A stretch of DNA of 64,000 nt, from positions 153,244,845 to 153,308,844 of the forward strand of contig OW799233.1 in the NCBI GenBank assembly GCA_941918925.1. Reading direction: 5' to 3'. Positions 48,022 through 59,074 of this stretch are shown piece by piece (positions within the stretch are counted from its first letter, which is position 1; every line of letters starts with the position of its first letter). The position numbers were made by a program, and so were the translations under genes. Below the pieces are notes generated by a model. It did not search any database and had not been told where the DNA came from. It was given only the letters and a program-made list of their open reading frames with translations. The DNA comes from Phyto melanocephala. Taxonomy: Eukaryota; Arthropoda; Insecta; Diptera; Rhinophoridae.

Positions 48022-48474
48022 ATAATAATATTTTTTTAAATATGTAAACTTAATTGTTATTACTTCTACAAAATATAATTTAAAAAAAGTGATAATTTGT
48101 TATTCAAAAAGCTTCTGGAAACGCTGCTTGTTAACGTACCGGTTGGTATTATTGCTGTTGAAAATGAGAGTGTTGTCGAATCCCCTAAAAACATTTATTC
48201 GTCATCATTCTCTACAACTTCAAATTTTACGAGGCATAACGCACAGTGTTACCGTTAGATATTTTCAAAAAGTATCAAAAAATAGGATTTTTACAAAAAA
48301 AGTAGCATCGAAAAGGGGATTAAAAAAAGGGCATGTCTTTAAAAATCAAAATAATTTTTTTATTCATTTTATTAAATTTATTTTAAAAACTAAAACAGCG
48401 TTTATAACAAAAAACATTATTTAATAATTTTAAAGCAAAAGTAAACCAAAAATTATTGCAATATATTATTAATA
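48022..48474. other. Spacer without recognised gene
   Basis: A 111-codon plus-strand frame (48089-48424) is lysine- and asparagine-rich at its end and is not recognised. Confidence 0.35.
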
Positions 48475-48629
48475 CAGTGGAATCTTCCATTACGTATACT
48501 TCCCTTAAGCGGACATCCCTTTTGACGGACACTATTGGCCAATCCCTGCAACGTCCTATAAAAAGAGTATTGTACGGCCACGGCCAATATAATGGTCACT
48601 TCTGTATATGATTAAAAGAGATTCTACTG
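48475..48629. mobile_element. pogo/Tc1-like MITE
   Basis: A 155-bp element with tips CAGTGGAATCT and the inverse AGATTCTACTG is flanked by TA on both sides (48473-48474, 48630-48631). The CAGT start and TA duplication fit pogo-type elements. There is no coding capacity. Confidence 0.6.
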
Positions 48630-48862
48630 TATACACATATATACTTACATATCGTAGGTTGTAACGGCGTTATAATTAAAAAAATACAATTTTTGATTAT
48701 GCTTTTTAGAACTAGAAGATGATATCTTAAAATTCTGTAAATGCTTTTTTGTATTGGCGTGACTATCTACTTATGTGTGTATTTTGGTTTACTAAGAACT
48801 CCTTGCAAAGTACACAATTTGGTCGTTTTGTTTCTTTATCAAGTTTTAACTATTTATATTCT

Positions 48863-51025
48863 ACTAGCATTTAACCCGCTACTTCGTTAGCGCAGTTCTT
48901 ATTATTCAGTGAAGTTCTATATTTAGTTATTAAATATTTTTGGTTCAATTTATGAAAATTTATATATCGGATATATCGGGCATATATTTCCTAACTAAAA
49001 GCAAGATAACTGCTACTGAGTTTTAAAAATTAAGATTCATAATTTGCAAAAATGACCCTAAAAATAATAAGAGTAAAATTTTTTTCTTCACTAAAACATC
49101 CACTTGGTTTATTATTACCTACATTCAGAATTCTATGTAAACAAAATATAAAAAACAAAAGAAAAAAAGTAATTTTGGTCGTCCATAATATTAGAAGTTA
49201 GACCTCGGATCAAAAAACACTAATTTTAACAATCTATGTTTACAATCGTAAAAATACAAAGATTACAATAAAAATGAAATCAATCAATCAATCAATCAAA
49301 AATTGAATCAACAATCCTTAATTTCACAATTTTAGCTTTATAGACGTAGAAAATACAAAAAGTCCCATTAAAATTTAGAAAAGTACCTTCTTGGTCGCCC
49401 ATAACATTTTTAGTCACACCTGGAATCAATAGTTCTTGATTGTACAATCATACATTCATAAACGTAGCAAATACAAAAAGTACCATAAAAATTCAAAAAA
49501 GTACCATAAAAATTCAAAAAAGTCCCTTTTTGGTCGCCCATAACATATTGAGTCTTACCTAGAATCAATAGTCATTGATTGTACAATCCTACCTTCATTA
49601 ACGTAGCAAATACAAAAAGTACCATAAAAATTCAAAAAAATACCTTTTTGGTCGACCATAACATTTTTAGTCTCACCCTGTATCAATAGCCACTAATTTT
49701 AAAATTCTAGCTTCGCAAACGTTGAAAATACAAAAAGTACCATAAAAATTCAAAAAAGTACCTTTTTGGTCGCCCATAACATTTTTAGTCTCACCTGGAA
49801 TCAATAGTCCTTGATTGTACAATCCTACCTTCATAAACGTAGAAAATACCAAAGGTACCACAAAAATTCAAAAAAGTACCTTTTTGGTCGACCATAATAT
49901 TTTCGGTCTCACCTTGTATCAATAGCCACTTGTTTTAAAATTCTAGCTTCGCAAATGTTGAAAATACAAAAAGTACCATAAAAATTCAAAAAAGTACCTT
50001 TTTGGTTGCCCATAAAATTTTTAGTCTTACCTTGTATCAATAGTCCTTCATTTTACAATTCTACCTCTATAAACGTAGAAAATAAAAAAAGTACCATAGA
50101 AAAGCGAAAAGGTACATTTTTGGTCCAAGTTCCAAGTTTAAAATGTTCAAATATCTATGAAACAAAATATTTTAATAGACATGATTTAAAGTCAGTAAAT
50201 CTACTCTTTTTTGCATAAAAGTAATTAGGTTCTAAAAAGTACCAAACTCTTCCCGATTTTCCCCTTTCTACCCTGTTATGAATGTGTTTACATTTTTACT
50301 AAATTACATAATTTTTTATGTCTAGTGAAAACCCAATTAAAAATTTTGTGAAAATTGGCCGTCTAATTAGGAATAACATACATTTTCCGGAATTTTCCCC
50401 TTTTTGGTACCTTTTTTGTCCCCAAAAAGTTTCCAAAAATTTCACTTAAAGAGTTGTCCATATTCTATTAGGAAATAATAATTGTCAAATTTTGTCCCAT
50501 TGAATAATATAAGAAAAGTTTATTTCAAAAAAAGTACCAAAAAAAGGGAAAATTTTTACCCCTTATGCATATGAATTTGACAAAAGTTCCGAATTCTTAT
50601 TAATATTTTTTCGCGGATTACTTAATACAGTTTAAATTTTTTTCCTAGCTTTATGCGTTTGGAAGTTACATATGGTACCAAAAAAGTACCAAATTATAGT
50701 TTTTACCCGCTTTTTCCCCTTAGGGGTTGAAAATTCCAAAAAAGGCCAGACACCTGTCAGCTTATTTTTTGTGCAAATTACAATACTTTTTCAATTTAAT
50801 TTGTATCATTTTTAGTTTAGCCGATATAAGATTACCGATTTTACCCGTTTTTACCCTTTTTTACCCCCTTAAAGTACGAGTTTCTAAAAATCCCTTCTTA
50901 GTGGTGCTATACATTGAAAGAGGAACCGATTGTCCAAATTTCATGTCTCTAGCTCTTTGCGTTTGGGCTGTGCGATGATGAATCAGTCAGTCAGTCAGTC
51001 ACGTTACTCTTTTATATATATAGAT
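48863..51025 (+). mobile_element. Minisatellite-bearing element G, copy 2
   Basis: The ends match copy 1: ACTAGCATTTAACCCGCTAC at the start and GTCAGTCAGTCAGTCACG followed by TTACTCTTTTATATATATAG at the finish. The interior is expanded by a tandem array (49320-50115). Further along lie TTTCCCCTTTTTGGTACC and TTTCCCCTTAGGGGTTG blocks. The size difference of 0.75 kb from copy 1 is mostly array length. No protein is encoded. Confidence 0.72.
49320..50115 (+). repeat. Tandem array, period about 118 bp
   Basis: The core CTTTTTGGTCG(C/A)CCATAA recurs at about 49528, 49646, 49763, 49881 and 49999, and in a diverged form at 49391. The first interval is lengthened by a 20-bp duplication of GTACCATAAAAATTCAAAAA. 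Units share ATACAAAAAGTACCATAAAA and TTAGTCTCACCTGGAATCAA. Alternating CGCCC and CGACC variants suggest a two-unit higher-order pattern. Confidence 0.8.
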
Positions 51026-51254
51026 TTCCCAGTCTTTGCAATATTTCATTAGCTGCTTTATAATTTAATTTCTCCTCATAAATCTCATTGCCTGTTAAAG
51101 AAATACTACCTTCTTCAAAACTATTACATTTGGGGGCATTTTGTAAAAGTAGCACAACAGTATTTAAGCATTTGAAAAAGTGGCAAAATGCTTCGTTAGT
51201 GGCCCTTACGGTGACGCTGACTACACAGCGGTTTTTTACAAAAGACATCCACTT

Positions 51255-51992
51255 TTAAACGTACCAAGTTCAGCTTACTCAGAAGTTCAACTTATCAGAC
51301 CATGGAAAGCCACGGCAAAGTGAAGTCAAGGCCAATTTTTTGAAAAAATCGTCTTCTCCAATGAAACGTATTTCCATCTGAATAGTTTCGTTTTTAATAA
51401 AATTTTTTTAGAATTTAGGGCTCAGGAAATTCTCATAAAATTCATTAGAAATAAATGCACCCACAACAAGCAATTGTCTAGTGCGGGTTTTAAGTAGGAG
51501 ATGTAAATGAGCCTTACTTTTTTGCAGTGAGTGCAACAATATTTATTATAGTAACATGATAACAGAGTTATTATGACCTGCAATCTCTTTATTGCAGCAA
51601 CGATTTTCAGAACAAATTATTTACATAAATTGTCATATCAACTGGCCACCAAGATCATGCGATTTAACGCCGTGCGGTTTTTTTGCTCTCAGTTTTATTA
51701 AATCTCGAGCTTAAGCGATAAATCATAAACAATGTCTAAACTCAAATTGGAGATCGAAAGTGTCATCGGTGCGATATAGCTACATCTCTGTAAAAAGATT
51801 ATGGAAAATATAATGAAAAGAGTAATGGCCTGCCCTTGAACCATTTGACAAATGTCTAAGTCTATACTAAATTGGAACATGTATTCTTTCCAATATAATC
51901 CAATCCAATAAATCCAATAAACAAATAAAACAATCCTAAAAAATAGTGTGTGTTTTTTCATTAAAATGAAATAATGCATTCTTACAGGGACA
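51255..51992 (+). pseudogene. Mariner transposase relic
   Basis: FFEKIVFSNETYFHLNSFV near 51345-51400 corresponds to the first catalytic block, with Asp changed to Asn. Around 51640-51690 the frame reads INWPPRSCDLTPCGFFALSF, the third catalytic block with D retained. The second block is not clear. The right end has an ACAGGGACACCCTTTATA tip at about 51986. Many stops are present. Confidence 0.66.
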
Positions 51993-52074
51993 CCCTTTAT
52001 ATCACGGATATTCATAAGTAATATTTAAACAAAATACCTATAAGATACATTAATGTATCAACTGTGCGTATGTA

Positions 52075-52629
52075 CAATGTGGGCCAAAAAAAATCACCCT
52101 ATTGGAAGATGCCCTTATTTTTGTAATGGCGGCCAATGTCAAACCTGTTTTGACACTTGTAAACTAAACACATGTAGAATACAAGTCAATAAGCCATTGA
52201 GCGATACACTCATCAAGAACGCGGAATAACCATGTCTATTTTTTTTGCTTAACAATTCGTCTGTGGTATTGATTGCCGTCTGTGGTAATGAGCGATGAGG
52301 CGATTTACATTGGCCCTCAAGATCGCCCAATTTAACCGTTTCAGACTTTTTTGTGGGTTTTCTTGAAGTCCCTTGTTAACGTAAACAAGCCCGAGCCCCT
52401 GGAAGTCCTCAAGGACAACATTTGACACGAGTGCGAGAATCTGTCGCCCGAAGTTCTTGCCGAAGTGATGAAAAATGGCATAAAACGAGCCCGTATAGCA
52501 ACCAGTTGCCGATATCGTCTTCTCGACTTGAAAAATAAAATTCTAAAAGTTCAAATAAACATGAAGTTTTTCATTTAGAAAAAAAATGAGAGCCAAACAA
52601 CATCGAATGACTTCTTTTGGCTCACCTTG
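52075..52629 (+). mobile_element. Internally deleted mariner-superfamily element
   Basis: The tips CAATGTGGGCCAAAA and TTTTGGCTCACCTTG are imperfect inverted repeats with TA on each side (52073-52074, 52630-52631). The interior keeps only the C-terminal third of a transposase: QTFLWVFLKSLVNVNKPEPL, NLSPEVLAEVMKNGIKRARI. The C-terminal plan resembles the 37-kb element (VY-VNK...LRKVMESVLERA). A stop interrupts the frame at 52417-52419 (NI-stop). Confidence 0.72.
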
Positions 52630-53369
52630 TACATCGTCTTATATTATTGAAGATAAGGAATTCTCGAAATTTCAGGTCTTTAATATAATGTTTACTCATT
52701 GAGAAACAAGACAGCCATTATTTATTCTATATACATAACTTTTTGTAAAAACATTCTCATTACAACCTACCATACTCACATATTGTGAATAAATATTTTT
52801 TGATATCTAAGTATTAATTGTTACCCATTTCCAGGAGTCCTTTATTTGTAATTTAAATTATATTTTGCCAATTTCTAAGCGAAGAGAAAAATTTTTAATT
52901 AAAGCAATTTTCTGTTTGTGTGCTTCTGTTTTGTGTCAACTTAACACACTTAAATACACACACATAAATTTTCGGTCAATTAACTTTTTTTGAAATTGAT
53001 TTTGTAACGGGTCACAAAGTTTAAAGCACAAAGCAACAAACAGTGTTGCTGAATTTAACTAACGAATCTTGTATGACCTTCAGCCAAGTTTTGTAATAAA
53101 AAGAAAATTTGTAGTTTTCTTTTTGCAAAAACTGTTTTTTTCTATAAAAAAATTAATGATGTTTTAGGACTGTTTTATTATTTCTAAAAGATAAGAAATA
53201 ACATTACGATACAATCGCACTTCTTACGCAAACAAATTAAACTTCTGTGCCTATAATAAGCTGTATGTTTGTGTAATTGAAATGTATCTGTACTTCCTCC
53301 ATAATCTTTCATCCTCTCTTATCAAAAAGATCAAGATTGATAGCTAAACCTGGTGCTACAAAATAGAAG
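52630..53369. other. AT-rich intergenic DNA
   Basis: No gene is recognised. Confidence 0.4.
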
Positions 53370-53878
53370 CGTATAACCTTCTGAGGTATGAGCAAATGGA
53401 CACCATCAAATAGTTTCCAGTCCTACGATAATTTAAAGACTAAAATCGATTTCTTCAGCTTCTGGACAACAGAGAAGATCGATACGGATATCAAAAGAAA
53501 GGGCCTGAACATCAGAATATTGTACACGATAAAACATTTAAATCTATGGCGGCCGTCACTATAAAATGGCGTATAATTATTTTGTATATGGGGAAAATAT
53601 ACCAATTAAAAATGTAGGCACGTTAACCACTACAATATAAGTATCAAATGATAATGCTTGACTAGTTAAATACAGTAAGCTATAAAAAGTGTAATATCCA
53701 TAATGTTCTGAAAAAAATGGCGGATAATCTATATGGGTATCAAATGAAAGGGCTTGACCAGTTAAATACAGTTAACTTAATCTGATATCTAGACCAACTA
53801 TGATGTCGTCACTATACCTAGGTAAATGATCGTAAAGGGTATTATCACATTCGACAAGGCCGAGTACACTCTTACTAG
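53370..53878 (+). mobile_element. HL element, subfamily 3, 3' portion with CTAG end
   Basis: The body blocks TTCTGAGGTATGAGCAAA, AAGAAAGGGCCTGAACA and AAATGGCGTATAATT match other copies. The end has AAAGGGTATTATCACATTCG, hairpin at 53849-53865 and CTAG at 53875-53878. CTAG is a canonical Helitron terminus, unlike CTTG elsewhere. The spacer is 9 nt in this copy. Confidence 0.62.
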
Positions 53879-53992
53879 TTCTTTTTAATTTGTTTTCAAT
53901 AAAAACTTTTCATATGGTTCGATTTGTTTAAAGGTTTGTTTAAAAACAATTTTTTACGAAAAAATCACTGTTTTGCTTTTTTACAGTAAATA

Positions 53993-54550
53993 AAGGGTCC
54001 GCCATCTAACGTTTTTTTTCAACTAGTACTTATTTCGTGAATGATAACACTTAGCTCATGTCTGATTTGACACATAATTAGTTTTATCCTTCCGCTGAAC
54101 GAATATGGTTGTGTACACGCTTGAACAACGCTGGGAAATATTGCGACATTCTTTTGGCCGATTTTGCCAAAAAAAATCATCTTTTCAGATGAAGGTCATT
54201 TTGATCTTGGCGGGTAAGTAAACACGCAAAATTGTCGCATTTGGGGCACAGAAAACCCGCACGCATACATTGAAAAGCCGATACACCCAAAATGAGTCAC
54301 TGTTTAGTGCGGATTTTGGACCAGAGGCAGAATTGGGCCATTTATCTTCGAAAATGAGCAAGGAGTGGCCGTAGTCAATGGCGATCATTATCGGGCCATG
54401 TTGAACGAATTTTTGTTCACAAAAATTGAAGAGGAGGATATTGGCAACATTTGGTTTCAACAAGACGGCGCTACGTGCCACACAGCCAAAGCTACACTTT
54501 TTTTGTTATAGCATTTTCAAAAAAAAAAAGAAGTTATTTGGCGGACCCTT
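53993..54550 (+). mobile_element. Mariner deletion derivative, family M2, copy 1
   Basis: The tips AAGGGTCCGCCATCTAAC and GTTATTTGGCGGACCCTT lie between TA dinucleotides (53991-53992, 54551-54552). The interior jumps from the left untranslated end straight to the middle of the transposase: IIFSDEGHFDLGG (first catalytic block), then PHAYIEKPIHPK, FVxGPxIFENEQGVAVVNG and FQQDGATCHTAKATL (second block). It then jumps to the right TIR. The DNA-binding domain and third catalytic block are missing. Frame errors are present. Confidence 0.8.
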
Positions 54551-54552
54551 TA

Positions 54553-55200
54553 CAAAATATAGAGGCTTAATTGCAAACGAGAAAGCCGACAACTTATCCA
54601 AAATGAAAAATGTTTAAGTGGTGTAACTTTAGAAAAATCTTAACCCTTTTAACGATTCTAATAAGAACTTAAAGTTTGGGCGATGAAGGCACATGTCAGA
54701 AAATGGAAAAACACTGAGGTCGGGAAAGCGACAAACATTCTATGGGCTCACCCAAATCTAGAGAAATCGAAAAAAATTCTGAAACTGAATAGACCATCAC
54801 TTAGGAGATTAACTAGTGTAATAACAGGTCACACAGAGTTGAGAACTCATCTAGCTCGCATGAGAGTTTTGGAGGAAACGATATGTAGAGCATGAAAGGA
54901 ATAGGACTAGACCTTGACGTACTACCTTTGCAATTGTCCCGCGTTTGGGCGTATAAAAGGCAAAAATTTTGACGTGCATACTATACCGAACTTGGATAGC
55001 CAAAGAAACTCGAGTTGGAGATCCATAAGGAATTTTATTGAGTGGACTGGGTTCGTGAATTAATCGATTTTTGTGGAGAATATAAAATTATGGTTTTTAT
55101 TAGGGAAACTTTCCATATAGAATGCACAACATGCCAATTGGGCATATGTGTATACCTGTAATGGGTTTGGGCTCTTAGTGGCCCTCTTTTTTAACCTAAC
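54553..55200 (+). pseudogene. LINE 3' relic: RNase H end and C-terminal tail
   Basis: LIANEKADNLSKM near 54567-54605 matches the GNExAD(N/E)LA motif at the end of RNase H in I/R1-type LINEs. Further on, SLRRLTSVITGHTELRTHLA near 54799-54858 matches the LR.LxGxxTGHxxLxxHL block before the C-terminal Cys/His motif, whose first cysteine pair is only partly kept (ICRA). The rest is a decayed tail. The upstream reverse transcriptase is absent. Confidence 0.7.
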
Positions 55201-56510
55201 CTAAATATAAAATATAAGCAAAGATTTGAATTGTTCAGGATAAATAAAAAAAATAAATAAATCAAGAACGCACCGATATCTTGAATATTTTACAATTCGT
55301 TAAAGGTATTTTTCGATGGCTTTAAACAAAATTAATTTTTTTGTAAGAGTTGCTCCACAACAGTGTTCAAAATATTCCATTTCGTTTTTAAACAAAAATA
55401 TTGATATACTTGAAACTTCTTTATTTTATTCCTTAAGTTTCCAGTATTCATTTAGAGTACAAACAAATTGCTACGTTACCGTTGATAAAAAATTCTACTT
55501 AATCCTTTTACGAAATAACATTGGAATAAATATGAATAAATAAATATTCACAAAAACATAAAAAGAAAATAAAATATAAAAAAACAGTTTAATTGTCATG
55601 GCAAACGTTCTTAATTGGCAGCACAATCCAATTGTAGCATTCATTTGGTAGTTAGCTGCCTTCATCTACAACGTCTGTGCTAGTCAATGTAAATGTAGAG
55701 AAGATATCATCCAACGAACATTGTAGAAATCAATGCTAAACAATTGGATGCTCTGCTGAGAGTGATTTTTTTTATGTCAACATCGTCAGCATAACTTTTC
55801 ATTTTAATTTTTTTTCTTTTCTTTATTCTTTTGCAATTTAAACTATTACAACTGCCATAGGGATTTCATATATATATTTTGCCATAACTGTGTTATATGT
55901 ATATGCCTTAGTAAGTAATCGTTGTGTATCATATGATATGTGTGCATGTGTTTTCCCCCCAACAACAATAAAATTATAGCCAACAAATTATGATTGATTT
56001 TTATGGCCCTGAAATTGAGTAAAGAAATAAATTTTGATTGTATTGCTTGTCATGTTGTTACTCTTTTGTCTTTAACAGTTTTAACGTTACATAGTTTCCA
56101 TATTTGTTTAAATTTAACGCTATCGTGATCATAGTAAGTGGCCATATGATGTATGGAAAAAAAACAAACTAATTAAAAACATATTTTTTAAGCATGAAGG
56201 CATATAGAGGCTATTTTCCAACAGGTATAAAACTATTAAGCGCTGGTCAGATCTCGCAACTAATTTATCATTAGTGCTAAGTTTTCTTTGTAATTTTATA
56301 AGGGCATGGCTTGTTAACTGTTTAAATTTCGCTGCCGCTCTAAAGTCTCTCATATTTCTATTCAGTGATCATGCTCTTAGACAGAGAAAAATTAACGAAA
56401 AAGATCACACTAATTTATATGCGGTACTGACGGAATCAGTCTTTCTTACTTCTTAGAAAACGGGACATGCTAATGACTGACTTTTAACTCAAAGCGGCAT
56501 AGAACTATAA
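55201..56510. other. AT-rich intergenic DNA
   Basis: Short frames at 55316-55543 and 56129-56456 are not recognised. No repeat ends are seen. Confidence 0.4.
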
Positions 56511-57877
56511 CGCCATCTAACGTTTTTTTTTCAACTAGTGCTTATTTCGTGAATGGTAATACTGAGCTCATGTCTGATTTAACACATAATTAGTTTTATC
56601 CTTCCGCTGAACGAATATGGTTGTGTACACGCTTAAACAACGCTGGGATATATTGCGACATTACTTTGGCCGATTTTGCCAAAAAAATCATCTTTTCAGA
56701 TGAAGCTCATTTTGATCTTGGCGGGTACGCAAACAAGCAAAATTCTCGCATTTGGGGCACAGAAAACCCGCGTGCATACATTGAAAAGCCGATACACCCA
56801 AAACGAGACACTATTTGGTGCGGATTTTGGTCCAGAGGCATAATTGGGCCATTTTTCTTTGAAAATGAGCAAGGAGTGGCCGTTACAGTCAATGGCGATC
56901 GTTATCGGGCCATGTTGAACGAATTTCTGTTCACAAAAATTGAAGAGGAGGATATGGGCAACATTTGTTTTCAACAGGACGGCGCTACGTGCCACAGAGA
57001 CGAAGCTACACTTGTTTTTTATAGCATTTAAAAAAAAAAACAAGTAAGAGCGCTATATTCGGCCGTGCCGAATCTTATATACATACATATATAAAAATAT
57101 CCCATTGTAAAATTATAAATCTAAGTAAGTATGTGTGTATGTTAAAAAAAAAATTTTTTTTAAAAATTTTTTAAAAAATTAAAAAAAAATTTAAAAAAAA
57201 AATTAAGAAAAAATTTAAGAAAAAAAATTAAAAAAAAATAACTAATATAAATAATAAATATAAAACAAAAAAAAAATAAAAATTTAAAAACAAAAAAAAA
57301 ATAATAAAAAAAAATAATATAAATAATTATTTAAATTTTTTAATCAGGCTTGAGTTCATATAAATATTCTTTATTTTTACAAAGAATTTTTTTAATTGTG
57401 ATAAATGAAAGAATAAATCTTGAAAAATTATATTTTTACCGACACTAGCCGAGTGGAATGCATTTTCGAAACCAGCTACGATTTCATCATCAGCACTCTC
57501 TGATCGGTGGTTACATGTTGGTTGTAAATATCATCTATTTAACTCACGGAACTTATGTTAATTGAATTCGGTAACTAATTTTTAGTTTTTCCTATTTCAT
57601 ATATTTTTACCACAATGAGTTAAATTGAAATTTTAACCAAACAGCAACCCGATATCGGGCGATATCGGGGGGCTTCAAAAAGTTGATTTCATCATACACA
57701 CGGACAGACCGACAGACTGACAGAGCTTAATCGACTCCCCTATTCATTAGCTTTCAGAAAATATATACTTTATGGGGTCGGAAATGAAAATTGTAAAAAT
57801 TTCACACGGAATGACAAACCTATATATACCCTTTTTCACTGTGTGAAGGGTATAAAAAAGTTATTTGGCAGACCCTT
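56511..57877 (+). mobile_element. Mariner deletion derivative, family M2, copy 2, interrupted
   Basis: The content is the same as copy 1, with a better-preserved frame from 56621 to 57031: IIFSDEAHFDLGGYANKQN, WCGFWSRGIIGPFFFENEQ and CFQQDGATCHRDEATL. The left tip is altered (TATAACGCCATCTAACG). An HL element (57041-57854) is inserted in the A-run before the right TIR, which resumes as GTTATTTGGCAGACCCTT and then TA. The deletion junctions are those of copy 1. Confidence 0.8.
57041..57854 (-). mobile_element. HL element, subfamily 1, inside mariner M2 copy 2
   Basis: CAAG at 57041-57044, a 12-nt spacer and hairpin ATTCGGCCGTGCCGAAT (57057-57073) form the 3' end. The other end is CACTGTGTGAAGGGTATA at 57837-57854. 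A homopolymer zone is at about 57140-57330. The middle (about 57340-57640) differs from copies a-c. The uninterrupted sequence in mariner copy 1 shows the target was an A-run (T-run on the other strand). Confidence 0.74.
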
Positions 57878-57908
57878 TATAAATGGTTGTGTTTTATATG
57901 AATAAGTA

Positions 57909-58498
57909 AAGGGGTGGTTAAATTTTAAGGGCCGATGTTGAATGTGAACCACACCATTTGATATTTCTCAATTTCAGACTAACTCAATTTAAACCATGAA
58001 AGGATACATAATCGAGCAGCGCGTTAAAGTTTTTCTGGATTATTATACACATGGGCGTTCAAATCAAAATGCATTTTGTGCACTTCGTAATTCTTTTGGT
58101 CAACATAATCGTTCAAATTCGTCCTCAATTGGGAGAATTGTGAAAAAATATTTAAATTTCAGCAAAACAGGTCTGTATGCAGTGTGCAATCATCTGTGAA
58201 TGACTTCTTAGTTCGTTGAATGGAAAACATTGCTGTTTTTCGCGATAGTGTGGCAAAAGAGGAGTCAACATCGACTCATCTTCGTGCTTAGCAATTGAAA
58301 ATCAACTTTGTCATTGAAAGTTTGGACCATCGGATGGAGGTATGACGCCAAGATCGCGCGGACATTTGGCCGATATTTTGTTCCATACATAATTGAACTA
58401 TACCAATATTGTTATAATAAAAATAAATGACAATAATTTCCTACATAATTTGTGTTTTATTCAAAAACAGCATGGGCCCTTAAAATTTAACCACCCTT
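57909..58498 (+). mobile_element. Mariner deletion derivative, family M3, copy C
   Basis: The tips AAGGGGTGGTTAAATTTTAA and TTAAAATTTAACCACCCTT lie between TA dinucleotides. The frame from 57996 reads MKGYIIEQRVKVFLDYYTHG, SNQNAFCALRNSFGQHNRSN and SSIGRIVKKYLNFSKTG: a complete mariner-type first helix-turn-helix region with the HNR motif. It then decays into remnants of the ...IAVFRDSVAKEES linker and ends with a C-terminal GGHLADILFHT-like piece. The catalytic core is deleted. This is the best copy of the family. Confidence 0.78.
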
Positions 58499-59074
58499 TA
58501 CATAAACAAAATATGTTTGATAATTTTGCTGGTGAGACCATTTACACTTTTTTTAAAGTTGTTGCTGTATTGTCTGCATAAATAGAGAACATTTATCTGG
58601 AAAAAAATTTTATATTCTATATTTCCTTTTAGCGGGAAATACAATGACACAAATATTAATACGATTTATCTTTAACAAAAAGCTACAATTTTCACACGAA
58701 TATTTAGGCCTTAAACAAAGAAATACAAAATACAGAGTGATTTCTTTAATGGCTAAAAAGTTTTTATCACTGTTAACTGTTAGAGCTAAAGTGTAATTTT
58801 GTTGTTTTTCGTTAAATTTGGTTTGACAATTTGTCATAAATTAACTTACTTAAGAATAGCGTTTGTAAATTCTTTAAATTTATTTTAAAAATCATAGTTC
58901 AGTTTTTCAATTTGGTTATATCAACAAATAGAGTTGGCATAAATGGATCAACAAGAACCCTGAAGCCATTGCCTAAACACAGTTACATCAGTTATCGGAC
59001 GATTGAATTATTAGTCCAATTGTCTTCCCAAACGGTGGCCAGAACGTTACAGTCAACGGCGCTTATCAACTTTT
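58499..59074. other. Spacer between mariner and HL copies
   Basis: No gene is recognised. A weakly transposase-like stretch near 58990-59060 could not be supported. Confidence 0.35.

Noticed and set aside
49320..50115. Regular repeats as a CRISPR array
   Set aside because: The whole unit repeats in tandem without unique spacers, in fly DNA and inside a mobile element.
51012..51248. 78-codon minus-strand frame
   Set aside because: It directly abuts element G, has no recognised motif and no good splice sites.
54185..54481. Minus-strand frames at 54185-54481 and 56696-57043
   Set aside because: They are complements of the mariner M2 transposase.
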